64,000 nucleotides of DNA from Theropithecus gelada (taxonomy: Eukaryota; Chordata; Mammalia; Primates; Cercopithecidae): NCBI RefSeq assembly GCF_003255815.1, contig NC_037673.1, positions 8,749,146-8,813,145 on the forward strand, in the 5' to 3' direction. Each line of letters starts with the position of its first letter. The first letter of the stretch is position 1. Made by a program: the position numbers and the translations under genes. The notes under the pieces are model-generated. The model was not told where the DNA came from. It made no database searches and saw only the letters and a list, made by a program, of their open reading frames with translations. Positions 43,453-59,607 of the stretch are shown here, in pieces.

Positions 43453-44055
43453 TCATGCTCCTTCAATGTATTTCCAGATTCTACTTTTTAAAATCAACAT
43501 GGTTCTTTCTCTTTTATTCTGACTTTGTGCATTTATGCCTTGAAAAATCAACCCCTGGGGCGGAGCAAGATGGCCGAATAGGAACAGCTCCAGTCTCCAA
43601 CTCCCAGCGCGAGCGACACAGAAGACCGGTGATTTCTGCATTTTCAACTGAGGTACTGGGTTCATCTCACTGGGCAGTGCCGGACGATCGGTGCTGGTCA
43701 GCTGCTGCAGCCCGACCAGCGAGAGCTGAAGCAGGGCGAGGCATCGCCTCACCTGGGAAGCGCAAGGGGGAAGGGAATCCCTTTTCCTAGCCAGGGGAAC
43801 TGAGACACACAACACCTGGAAAATCGGGTAACTCCCACCCCAATATTGCGCTTTAAGCAAACAGGCACACCAGGAGATCATATCCCACACCTGGCCGGGA
43901 GGGTCCCACGCCCACGGAGCCTCCCTCATTGCTAGCACAGCAGTCTGTGATCTACCAGCAAGGCAGCAGCGAGACTGGGGGAGGGGCGCCCGCCATTGCT
44001 GAGGCTTAAGTAGGTAAACAAAGCTGCTGGGAAGCTCCAACTGGGTGGAGCTCAC
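43453..44055 (-). other. 200-codon antisense ORF across the L1 5'UTR boundary (ORF0-like region)
   Basis: An open frame on the minus strand begins inside the L1 5'UTR at 44055 and runs out through the L1 5' end (43557) into flanking intron, stopping at 43453. Primate L1s are known to have an antisense reading frame, ORF0, in this part of the 5'UTR that can fuse to flanking sequence. I cannot confirm that this start and frame equal ORF0. No domain is visible; it is rich in Ser, Leu, Pro and Arg. Chance or relic status is quite possible. Confidence 0.3.
43542..43556 (+). repeat. L1 target-site duplication, left copy
   Basis: GAAAAATCAACCCCT, identical to 49770-49784. The implied nick on the opposite strand, TTTTTC/AAGG, resembles the L1 endonuclease preference TTTT/AA. 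Confidence 0.95.
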
Positions 44056-44597
44056 AGCAGCTCAAGGAAACCTGCCTGTCTCTGTAGACTCCACCTCTGG
44101 GGACAGGGCACAGCTACACAACAACAACAACAACAACAAAAAAGCAGCAGAAGCCTCTGCAGACGCAAACGACTCTGTCTGACAGCTTTAAAGAGAGCAG
44201 TGGATCTCCCAACACGGAGGGTGAGATCTGAGAAGGGACAGACTGCCTGCTCAAGTGGGTCCCTGACCCCTGAGTAGCCTAACTGGGAGACATCCCCCAC
44301 TAGGGGCAGTCTGACACCCCACACCTCACAGGGTGGAGTACACCCCTGAGAGGAAGCTTCCAAAGCAAGAATCAGACAGGTACACTTGCTGTTCAGAAAT
44401 ATTCTATCTTCTGCAGCCTCTGCTGCTGATACCCAGGCAAACAGGGTCTGGAGTGGACCTCAAGCAATCTCCAACAGACCTACAGCTGAGGGTCCTGACT
44501 GTTAGAAGGAAAAATAACAAACAGGAAGGATACCTACACCAAAACCCCATCAGTACATCACCATCATCAAAGACCAGAGGCAGATAAAACCACAAAG
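43557..44597 (+). promoter_or_regulatory. L1 5'UTR with internal promoter
   Basis: The L1 5'UTR drives its own transcription from position +1. A YY1 site, CAAGATGGCCG, lies at 43566-43576 and sets the start site in this family. The region is CpG-containing and normally methylated. L1 5'UTRs also have an antisense promoter, about 400-600 nt in (roughly 43957-44157), that would fire on the minus strand toward SEMA5A exons. A CAA trinucleotide repeat at about 44116-44140 is an addition peculiar to this copy or subfamily. Confidence 0.88.
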
Positions 44598-45614
44598 ATG
44601 GGGAAAAAGCAGGGCAGAAAAGCTGGAAATTCAAAAAATAAGAGCCCATCTCCCCCGGCAAAGGAGCGCAGCTCATCGCCAGCAACGGATCAAAGCTGGA
44701 CGGAGAATGACTTTGACGAGATGAGAGAAGAAGGCTTCAGTCCATCAAATTTCTCAGAGCTAAAGCAGGAATTACGTACCCAGCGCAAAGAAACTAAAAA
44801 TCTTGAAAAAAAAGTGGAAGAATTGATGGCTAGAGTAATTAATGCAGAGAAGGTCATAAACGAAATGAAAGAGATGAAAACCATGACACGAGAAATACGT
44901 GACAAATGCACAAGCTTCAGTAACCGACTCGATCAACTGGAAGAAAGAGTATCAGCGATTGAGGATCAAATGAATGAAATGAAGTGAGAAGAGAAACCAA
45001 AAGAAAAAAGAAGAAAAAGAAATGAACAAAGCCTGCAAGAAGTATGGGATTATGTAAAAAGACCAAATCTCCGTCTGATTGGGGTGCCTGAAAGTGAGGG
45101 GGAAAATGGAACCAAGTTGGAAAACACTCTTCAGGATATCATCCAGGAGAACTTCCCCAACCTAGTAGGGCAGGCCAACATTCAAATCCAGGAAATACAG
45201 AGAATGCCACAAAGATACTCCTCGAGAAGAGCAACTCCAAGACACATAATTGCCAGATTCACCAAAGTTGAAATGAAGGAAAAAATCTTAAGGGCAGCCA
45301 GAGAGAAAGGTCGGGTTACCCACAAAGGGAAGCCCATCAGACTCACAGCAGATCTCTCGGCAGAAACTCTACAAGCCAGAAGAGAGTGGGGGCCAATATT
45401 CAACATTCTTAAAGAAAAGAATTTTAAACCCAGAATTTCATATCCAGCCAAACTAAGTTTCATAAGTGAAGGAGAAATAAAATCCTTTACAGATAAGCAA
45501 ATGCTTAGAGATTTTGTCACCACTAGGCCTGCCTTACAAGAGACCCTGAAGGAAGCACTCAACATGGAAAGGAACAACTGGTACCAGCCATTGCAAAAAC
45601 ATGCCAAAATGTAA
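44598..45614 (+). pseudogene. L1 ORF1 with one premature stop
   Basis: ORF1p is the trimeric RNA-binding chaperone of L1 ribonucleoprotein particles. The frame from ATG 44598 to the stop at 45612-45614 spans 338 codons, the normal length, with no frameshift. The only break is TGA at 44985-44987, codon 130, probably a CpG transition. The break falls within the coiled-coil region; the RRM and C-terminal RNA-binding domains lie downstream and remain open from Met 45084 (176 codons). The first 129 residues show the basic N-terminus (GKKQGRK) and coiled-coil heptads. In trans loss of full ORF1p should strongly limit mobility in cis. Confidence 0.93.
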
Positions 45615-45662
45615 AGACCATCAAGGCTAGGAAGAAACTGCATCAACTAACGAGCAAAATAA

Positions 45663-49505
<3,843 letters not shown>

Positions 49506-49769
49506 ACAATGAGATCACTTGGACTCAGGAAGGGGAACATCACACACCGGGGCCTATCATGGGGAGGGGGGAGGGGGGAGGGATTGCATTGGGAGTTATA
49601 CCTGATGTAAATGACGAGTTGATGGGTGCAGCAGACCAACATGGCACAAGTATACATATGTAAGAAACCTGCACGTTATGCACATGTACCCTACAACTTA
49701 AAGTATAATAATAATAAATAAATTAAAAAAAATAAAAAAAAATAAAATAAAATAAAATAAAATAAAAAA

Positions 49770-49784
49770 GAAAAATCAACCCCT
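49770..49784 (+). repeat. L1 target-site duplication, right copy
   Basis: GAAAAATCAACCCCT directly after the L1 A-rich tail; a perfect match to 43542-43556, proving insertion by target-primed reverse transcription. Confidence 0.95.
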
Positions 49785-50126
49785 CTAATACTGTATTAGT
49801 ATGTTTCCAGTAGGATAGAAAGCAACTTGTGTGTCCACGCCACCAACTTTACCTGGGAACCTAATACGATCTTTATTTTGTACTGTTTTAAATACTCTAT
49901 CTTTTTTTACTTACAATGCATTTATTTTTTATTTTATTTATAGCAGATAACACTCAGGATTTTTGTGACATCATAGGCTTTTAACAGAAAATATGTAAAG
50001 CTATCATTGCTGTTTCTTTGATTTAATACTCTCCAGGCATTCCTCCCAGCCTACGCCATCTCTACATCAACAAATACTAGAAAGATAGATGACTTCATTT
50101 TCTTGTGTTTATAGCATCTTTTATTA

Positions 50127-50772
<646 letters not shown>

Positions 50773-52871
50773 TCACAAATGCAGCATTACCTATAAATTA
50801 GTAAAATCTTACATCTTCATAAACAGATTTAAAGGATTCCACCAATAATTCTTAGATTTCCCACACTGCAAGCTTCGTTCTTTCTACGGAGATGAAGTTT
50901 AATTTTTGAAATGAATGAGGCACAAATGTGTTTGAAAGCTGGCTCAAGTGTCTGCATTGGCATCTGTGTGTTGGTCCCAGAGGCGGGCACAGCTCACAGC
51001 TAAGAAAGATCAGTTTAGTCTCTTTAGATCTAAGCCTCCAACAACAGTCTGTTTATATGTTCTTATTTTCTCATGGTTCAAAGCTTAACGTGAGACTCAG
51101 AATTTCTCCTTTCAAGTGCTTTTTGAGATTTAATTATGATACATTCGCTTGAAGTATCAAATTATGAAATGGTGAGAAATAGTATGGCCAATTTGTTTTA
51201 TCTTAATGAGCACAATCATGAAGTGATTTAATTCTATTGTGATCACTTATATGGCTTAACTGAATATGTATGTTACAATTTACTAGAAAACCGCTGCTGC
51301 AACTATCCAAATGTAGATGGAACTTTAACAACACTGCACTTAATACTAAAGAGATAACTGATTTTAAAAAGGATTTCAGGAAGCTAACTATTATGATTTG
51401 GCACATAAGGTTATTAATATTCTGGTGGAAAACATGAGATAAGAATGTTTACTAAAGCAATTGTAAATAATTCCTCCAAATATGTTCCCCATGTATTATG
51501 TATTCCAGTCAACAGTGATGAAAGCACTCATTTAAACATTTAATCCTGCAACGTGGGAGCCACTCTGCTGGTTCTCCCTTATTTCTATGCCAAGTTCTAC
51601 AGTCATGGCTTCCTGTGTTCCCTCTGTCCTCTCCATCCTAATGGCCTCCTCTAATTCAGGCCCCCATCACCATAGACCTGATTTACAGAATGCAAGCTTG
51701 TAGTTCCCTAAAGCTTAAGTGCCTATTTATAATTCTGCATCCACTAATAGACTGCAAATTTGTCAAAAGCAAGAACTTTGTCATGTTTATTTTATATTAG
51801 CAATCTTGAACATAGTAACACTTTTTGGTAAGTGGATAAATCATATTGATTAAGTAACAGATAAGCCTATTGAGATGAAATTTGCATACATTTGGGGAAC
51901 AGATTTAGATAGTTAAGTGGAACCTCCTGTTTTGCTGTTTATTTTTCCTTTGAGAAAATTAACATATCTTGTATTTCATACACTGGAAGTAACGTAGAGA
52001 GATGGAGACAATCCAAGCGAATTTTGATACCACATGCTCAGAGTGAAGCACAAAAATTACCCTTAAAGTCATCTCATCTATAGCTGAATATGTAAACTAA
52101 ATTTATTCTCATATGGAATACTTATGGTTTCCATATGCATTTATCAAGTTCTCTTTCAGTAACTAAGCTTGGCCTGCTGAGGCTGAAAGCAATTCACATA
52201 AGATAAATAACAAAGTAATTGAATTGTGCTTGCAAAGAGCCACAATATGCAAGCATCTACATGGAAGTAGAACCATGCTCCCAGGAGCCGGTGGCAAACA
52301 GAACAAAGACTGACTGGAAGTTCTGGAAATTAGTTTAGTTGCACCCAGTAAGGAGGGTGTATAAAGGAGGCGGTGGATTCAAAATTATATGGTCACAGAG
52401 TGTCTTCCGCTTCCCACCAATATGGAGTAACAGAAACTGGATCAACCCTTTTACCCAAATAACACAAATTTATATGAAATAATGGTTCTTAAGGTACTAG
52501 ACTTCAGGCAATGAAGGTCAGTGATCACTGAGTAATAGGAGACATATTAGGGGAGACCCACAATTGCCACAGCCTACAGGCTTGAGAAGGTTCCCGGACC
52601 ACGGCATGGGGAGCAGAAACCTAGGCACAGGCTAGAGACTGAGGAGACAGGTTTGAGAACTGGAGAATGCCAAAGTGGCTGAAATTATTGGAAAGGAGAA
52701 AGTTGCACAAAGTGATCACGTCAGTGATGTGCAAAAATCACCCATCAAGATTTTAACTGAGTACAAATCAGGTAACAGGGGTTTTGGCTTAAAAAATCAG
52801 CGTGTTCATGTGAAGAAACTACACAGGAGTAGGGAAAGATCCGCCTGAAATGATCAGTGGGAACAGTGTGT

Positions 52872-53084
52872 GTTACCCACACAACACCAGGAACAGTTCT
52901 TGCCTCAAAGAGCAAAAGTAAAAGACCTCATATCATTGGTTGGTTACCCACACAGCACCAGGAACAGTGCTTGCTTCAAAGAGCAAAAGTAAGAGACCTC
53001 ATATCATTGGTTGGTTACCCACACAGGACCAGGAACAGTGCTCGCTTCAAAGAGCAAAAGTAAAAGACCTCATATCATTGGTTG
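52872..53084. repeat. Three tandem 71-bp units
   Basis: Units start at 52872, 52943 and 53014 (each at GTTACCCACACA) and a fourth, broken start is at 53085. Copies differ at only a few bases, for example ACAACACC, ACAGCACC and ACAGGACC after the start. Confidence 0.95.
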
Positions 53085-55313
53085 GATACCAAAAGGGGCC
53101 TTGCTTCCGCAGTGGGGAAAAATTACTGCAGACTAAGCGTGGCTTTGATCCCAAGTAACTAAGACTAAACGCAAGCACCAAAACCATCAAACTGGTTTTA
53201 CATAATTTAATTATGTCCCCAAAGAGAACCCTAGCATATTTTTAGGACAACAAACGTGTCTACCAGGTTAAATTCACAATGTCTTGCATCCAATCTAAAA
53301 TTACCACGTATGGAAAGAGGCCAAAAACACAACCTGTAATGAAGAGAAAAATCAGTCAATTGAAACTGATGCAGATATGACACAGATGACAGAATGTGTA
53401 GTCAACAGCATCAAAACAGTAATTATAACTGCATCCCATATGTTCAAGGAAGACCTCAAAGATATAAGAAAGAAATAACTTGCAACATACCAGCTGTAAC
53501 ATACAAAACATTTGCAGATAATTGCAAATGAGACAGTATCTCCAAAGTCATTCTATGAAGCCAACTTTGATATCAAAACCAGACAAAGACAGAAGGAAAG
53601 AAAACTACAGGGGAGTATCCCTCATGAATGTAGATGTTAACATTCTTAAAAAGACTTTAATACATCAAACCAAAAAATATACCAAAAGGTTAATACCTCA
53701 TGGTCAAATGGCTAGTATGTCATCAATGAAAGACTGGGTTATCATCTGAAATTCAATTAATGTAATTCATCATATGAACTGTGTAGAAGTAAACTTGTAT
53801 AATAATCTCAATAGATGCAAAAATTATTGGATAAAAATCAAAATTAATTCCTTATTACAACTCTCAATCAACTTGGAACACAAATGAATTTCCTAAATTT
53901 CATGAAGGACAGCTATTAAAAACCTACAGACTGCATCACACTTAATGGTTAAAGCCCGTGTGCTTTCCTCCTAAGATGAGAAACAAGGCAAGGATGTCTG
54001 GCCTTATCACTTCTATTCAAGATTAAACTGGAAGTTCTAGCCAGTATAATCAGGAAAGAAAAAGAAACAAAAGTCATTCATATTAAAAGTAAGAAGTAAT
54101 TATATTTTTACTCATGAACAATATGATTGTCTATGTAGAAAATGTTATGGAGTCTACAAAAAAAAAAGCTACTAGAAGTAATAAGTTAATTTATTAAGGC
54201 TGCAGAACACAAGATCAATGTAAATATAAAATATTATTTCATTCCTATGCACCAGCAACAAGCTATCAGAAATTAAAATTGTAAAAGAACACTACTTACA
54301 GTAGCATCAAAACATAACATACTTAAGATTAAATCTCAAATAAATAGGTGCATGACTTTTATAATGAAAGGAAATGGAATCACTACAATCCTAATTATAC
54401 TTCCAGGAGGCATTTTTGGTAGAAATTAACAAGCTAATTCTAAATTTCATATGGAATACAAAGTATCTAGAATAGTCAAAATATTTTGGCAAGGAAGAAC
54501 GAAGCAGGAAGACTTATACTTTCTAACTTCAGGATTCATTATAAAGGTACAATAATCAAGATGCTGCAGTGTAAGCATCAAGATAGAAAGACTGAGCAAA
54601 AGAACAGAATGGAAAGTCTAGGAACAGACCCACCTGTTTATGGCTTATTGATTTGTTTTGTAAATGTGCAAAGGCAATTCAATGGAGAAAGTGTAGTCTC
54701 TTCTGAAAATGATGTTGCAATAATTGAATATCCATATGTGAAAACATGAATTTTGATCAATAACTTGTTCCATCTATGATAATTGACATAAATGGATCAT
54801 AGTTCAATATCTAAAACCAAGGAACTCCTAGAAGCAAACACATGAGAACACCTGTGGGGTCACAGGTTAAGCGAAAATTTTCTAAATAAAATACCAAAAG
54901 CATCATCCATAAAATAAAAAACCAATTAAAATGAATTAATCAAAATCAGAAGCTTCTGCCCTTTAAGGATCACTGTTAAGAAAATTAATGGTGAACTATA
55001 TAGTCTGAGAGAAAGCATTTGCAAATCATATATCTGATAAAAAGACTTGCATTCATTATGTATTTTAAAAGTTAAAACTAGAGTATAAAAACTAATAGAA
55101 AAACTGCTGAAAGATATGTATAGGCATTTCAACAAAGATATGTGATCGCAAAACAAGCATATGTAAACTTAGAAAAAGGTAAATTGAAACCACAAGTAAA
55201 CCACTACACATGTATTAGAACGACTAAAATTCAAACAACAACAGGGGGGGGAAAAAAAAAAGGCCCCCAAACCCAAAATCCTGTGACAGTACCAGATGCT
55301 GATGAGGACACAA

Positions 55314-55651
55314 TGCTTTATATTTACTCAGCCATCCCAAATAAACATCCAGTGCATGTATTTGGATGTGGCTCATAGAAGGGAAAAAGACTTGATATTC
55401 AGAATGCTACAAAACAAATTCAGTGTATGCTAGTTACTCTGAAGATAGGTTGATGATTTAGAGATTTTAGATATTCCTGGTTTCTTTCCACTACCCTTAA
55501 TAGTCATAAAAACACAATAAAATACAATAGAAATGTTTTGAAAAAAATGTGGAATGAACATTATAACGAAAAAGTTGAGTATTTCTATGTAGAAATTAAT
55601 CCACAATCCCACTGTTCTATGCAGTAACTCCATTTCTGCAGATTTGCTCTA
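55314..55651 (+). repeat. Duplicated block, copy 1 (inside old L1)
   Basis: 338 bp that are not L1 sequence, from TGCTTTATATTTACTCAGCC to GCAGATTTGCTCTA. They interrupt the old L1M and match 57673-58009 at roughly 85-90 percent by eye, same orientation. Confidence 0.9.
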
Positions 55652-56370
55652 TCTCATACACTGCTGATAGCATTGTAAATGGCACAAAACTGTTTGATAA
55701 CTGTTTGATACCTTCCTAAGAAGTCAAACGTATACATCGCACATAGACTACTCATTCCATTCCTCTATATTTACCCAAGAGAAAATAAAACACATGTCCA
55801 TACAAACACTTGTACATGAATGTTCACAAAAGCTTTATTTGTAATAGTTAAAAAACTGGAGACAACTCATACGGCCATCAGCAGATGGACAGCTAAACGA
55901 AGAATCTTATGGAATATTACTCAGCAATTAAAAGAAATGAACTCTTGATATACAGAACAACAAAACATCTGAAAATAATCATACACATAAAAAAGCCAGC
56001 AAAAAAAAAAAAAGTGACACTGTAGAATTCTATTCATATAACGTTAGGGAATATGAAAACTAATGCACAGAGACAGAAAGCAATCGGTGCTTATCTGAGA
56101 CTCGGGAGTACTGGGAGGCGTATCAGGGAGGTGTTGCAAAAGGAAATCAGGAAACTTGGGTTGATGGACATGTTCACTACCTTTATTGTGTTAATGGTTT
56201 TATGAATGTACAAATACCTTAAAATTGATCAAACTTTTATCATTGTAAACATGTAGTGCATTGTATGCAAACCATACCTCAATAAGGGTACAAAACTGTA
56301 TGGTCTCAGAAAAGCAAGCCTCTCTCTAATACATGGTGTCTTCTTTGCTCATTTAGAGATTATATCTTGA

Positions 56371-56671
56371 GGCCAGGCATGGTGGCTCATGCCTGTAATC
56401 CCAGCACTTTGGGAGGCTGAGGCGGGCGGATCATGAGGTCAAGAGATCAAGACCATCCTGGTCAACATGATGAAACCCCGTCTCCACTAAAACTACAAAA
56501 ATTAGCCGGGCGTGGTGGCAGGCGCCTGTAGTCTTAGCTACTCAGGAGCCTGAGGCAGGAGAATTGCTTGAACCTGGGAGGTGGAGGCCTCAGTGAGCCG
56601 AGATCGCGCCACTGCACTCCAACCTGGTGATAGAGCAAGACTTCATCTCAAAAAAAAAAAAAAAAAAAAAA
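56371..56671 (+). mobile_element. Alu
   Basis: Plus-strand Alu from GGCCAGGCATGGTGGCTCAT to an A-run at 56650-56671. Confidence 0.94.
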
Positions 56672-57076
56672 TCATGTCATTTGCATTTGCAGCAACACGA
56701 ATGGAGCTGAAGGTCACTGTCTTTAGTGAGATAAGTCAGGCCCCAAAACACAAATATCACATGTTCTCACTTATATGCAGGAGCCAATAAAAAGTTGATT
56801 ACATGGAGGTAGAGAAATACAGTAAATAGAGTTTGAGAAAGGTAAGTGGAAAAGAGAGAGGAGGATGAAAGAGAAGTGGATTAAAAAGTAAAAACACGCA
56901 GCTGGATAGAAGGAGTAGATTCAGTATTTGATAGCAGAGTACAGTAAGTATAATTAAGCAGAAATGCATTGTACTTGGGTGGTGGACACCCTAAATACCC
57001 TGACTTGATCACACACACACATTATACACATGTAACAATATTTCACTTGTATACCACAAATTTGTACAAATAAAAA
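56672..57076 (+). mobile_element. Older L1 3' end (L1MA/L1PB-type)
   Basis: CATTTGCAGCAACACGAATGG, CACATGTTCTCACTTATATG and the terminal AATTTGTACAAATAAAAAATGG blocks mark the 3' end of an older L1, immediately after the Alu. Confidence 0.8.
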
Positions 57077-57325
57077 ATGGTATCCCAAACAACTGTGAGT
57101 TTGTACATACCTGCATATATTAAAATTATAGTAATTTTTCTCATGGCATTTATGTTTGGTTACTTAGGACTGAAAATGACCAGTATTTGTAGATAAACGC
57201 TTCATAAATATAAAGCGTGCACCATCCATTCCATTTTTACATTCCACCATATGTGTCCAAAAAATGACGCTATTTTCTACCACATAGCCAGCCAGTACGT
57301 TGACTATGCATTATGATGTGTGTTC

Positions 57326-57351
57326 GTGTGTGTGTGTGTGTGTGTGTGTGT
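57326..57351. repeat. (GT)n microsatellite
   Basis: Thirteen GT dinucleotides. Confidence 0.95.
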
Positions 57352-57672
57352 AGCCTGTGCATGTTCCTCATTGTTTTAAAATCACTTACTTCCCTTCCAA
57401 TCAGTTTCTTTGGCAACAGTTCATTTTCCTGCTGGCACGGTCCTTTGAACATGAGGGAATTATCATACAATCACCTTCCATGGGATTTGGAGAAGTGTGG
57501 GAGTCACAGGGTAACTTAGGAGAACTTGACTTCCAGGACTATTTCTTACTTCCTCACCATCCAACCCTCTAAAAACACATTTAAATGCTTGTAGTACCTC
57601 CCACCAAATGCCATATAAGAGGACAGACAAGCTGATCTCCTAACACCAAAATGCCTTTGCAATCCACAACCT

Positions 57673-58009
57673 TGCTTTAGATTTACTCAGCCATCCCAAA
57701 TAAACACCCAGGGCATGTATTTGGATGTGGCTCATAGAAGGGGAAAAGAGGCGATATTCAAAATGCCAAAAGACAAACTCAGTATACTCTAGTTACTCTG
57801 GAGACAGGTTAACGATTTAGAGATTTTCAATATTCCTGGTTTCTTTCCACTACTCTTACTAGTCATAAAAGCACAATAAAATACAATAGCAATGTTTTGA
57901 AAAAATTTGAAAACAATATTGTAACCAAAAAGTGAGCATTTCTAAAGTAGCAAATCATCCACAATCCCATTATTCTATGCAGTAACTGAATTTCTGCAGG
58001 TTTGCTCTA
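57673..58009 (+). repeat. Duplicated block, copy 2
   Basis: Partner of 55314-55651, 2.36 kb away in direct orientation, sitting in sequence that does not look like L1. Boundaries agree at both ends within a few bases. Repeat family not recognised. Confidence 0.9.
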
Positions 58010-59026
58010 AGTAGCTACGGTACTCTCTAAATACCTTATCATGCATCATGAACGTTTACTATGCCACTTGTTTGCAAGGGGGTCTCCCAAGCCTGTGAGC
58101 TTCTCTAGGGCAAAGCCTGGGATGGATGCGACTTCATGTCTCACCTGAGTAACGCACCCTCACTGGCTCCAAGTAGGGAGCAACTGAGCCAAAATCTCAA
58201 GGGCTTTTCAATGGACAGGTTCACTTTCAACCTGTAGCCAACCTGGGTTCTTCTAAGTGCAGAAAAGCAAACACATACTCCTCTGCTTTCTTGCTCAAAA
58301 ATGATGTATGTATGTGCACACACACATATGTGTGTGTGTATACAAAAATGGAACTGGCTTTCCTCCTTACGCATTATTTTAGGCATTCCTTTTTATAACA
58401 GTCTAAAGCTCAGGAGAGTAAGAAAATCAGTGCTGCCACTGGAAGTCTTCTTTATTACAGAGGCTGTGATTTGTGGGCACTTTTGCTTCCATAAACTTAC
58501 ATCTGAAATGATAAGATCCATCTATTTATTTTATTGTCTCACTGTAATGTCTTTAAATTCTCACTCTCTGAGAGCAAAAGCCAGGAATTCAAATATCTTT
58601 TTCCTAGCAAGTATCTTGCAATGAGAGGAGTAAGTACTTTTAGATAGAAGTAAATACCCATCCTTTGGGAAAAGTGTCCTTCTCAAGCTAACAATTGAAA
58701 TGGGTGACCTTGAGCAGAGACATCCACCTTTCACTTCTGTTCTTCCGTTTTTAAGGGAAAATGTTTAAATATACTGTAAGTGCTTGAGAACATGAAGGTA
58801 ATTTGTACAGATTTTAAGAGTTCTTACGAGGAACTTTGGAAGCATTCGAATACATAACAAAAATCAAAGTGAGATTGTGTTATTTAAGATTAAGGCTTCA
58901 GCTGAACTGTCATGAATTTGCTTTTACAATAATTCATGGGGACATTTACCCTAGATTCTTTTAAGGACAAAAAAAAGTGGCAAATATTGGTCTGCCATCT
59001 TACCAGAAAATTTCAGCTGGGTATGT

Positions 59027-59050
59027 ACACACACACACACACACACACAC
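59027..59050. repeat. (AC)n microsatellite
   Basis: Twelve AC dinucleotides following GTATGT. Confidence 0.95.
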
Positions 59051-59607
59051 ATACAGTCATACATATGCAACAATAAGAAAAACAAGATTTAGAAAAAAAA
59101 TTCTGCCTATAATAATAGGATATGTATGTGATGGTTACAGTCACATAAACATACTTGTATAGGGCCAACCTGGCTCCATTTTTTGGCAAGAAAATATAAA
59201 ATAAAATTAGAATAATAAAGTACTTATGGCAGGCACAGGATAAAACCATACTCATGTCCTTGGTGAACCATCTCATTGATAAAAATATATATTGCATTAA
59301 AAACTCTTCATTCAGCAGCATAGGCCACTAATGGTAAATAGTTTGCAAAGACCTGATGATTAGTCTATGATAAGTTAATATTTTCTGTTTAAATTGATAT
59401 CTAACATTTTTAAGTTTTGAGATTTGAGAAATATAAAAAATATAAATATACAAACTATAAATATAAATAAAAATAAATGTGAAGCGCATGGTTTAAATAT
59501 ATACCAACTTGCTTTTTACCTGAAAATTAAAGGCAAATAATTTAAATACCATTTTACTCTCCTAGATCATTTGGATGCTATTAAAAATTTTTTGCTTTTT
59601 AAAACTA

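Larger units (their letters stand above)
52420..56310 (+). mobile_element. Old, much-decayed L1 (L1M-type), nearly full-length
   Basis: The left end resembles an L1M 5' region (ATGGAGTAACAGAAACTGG, and the AGAGAAAAATCAGTCAATTGAAA block near 53341). A degraded ORF2 reverse transcriptase runs from about 53520 (TCCCTCATGAATGTAGATG; TAATCTCAATAGATGCAAAA). 3' sequence follows at 55650-56310. There are many stops and indels. A 71-bp tandem repeat (52872-53084) lies near its 5' end and a foreign block (55314-55651) interrupts the 3' part. Confidence 0.75.

Noticed and set aside
52857..53158. Repetitive ORFs that might look like a repeat protein
   Set aside because: The 71-bp unit is not a multiple of three, so successive units are read in different frames; this is non-coding L1M sequence.
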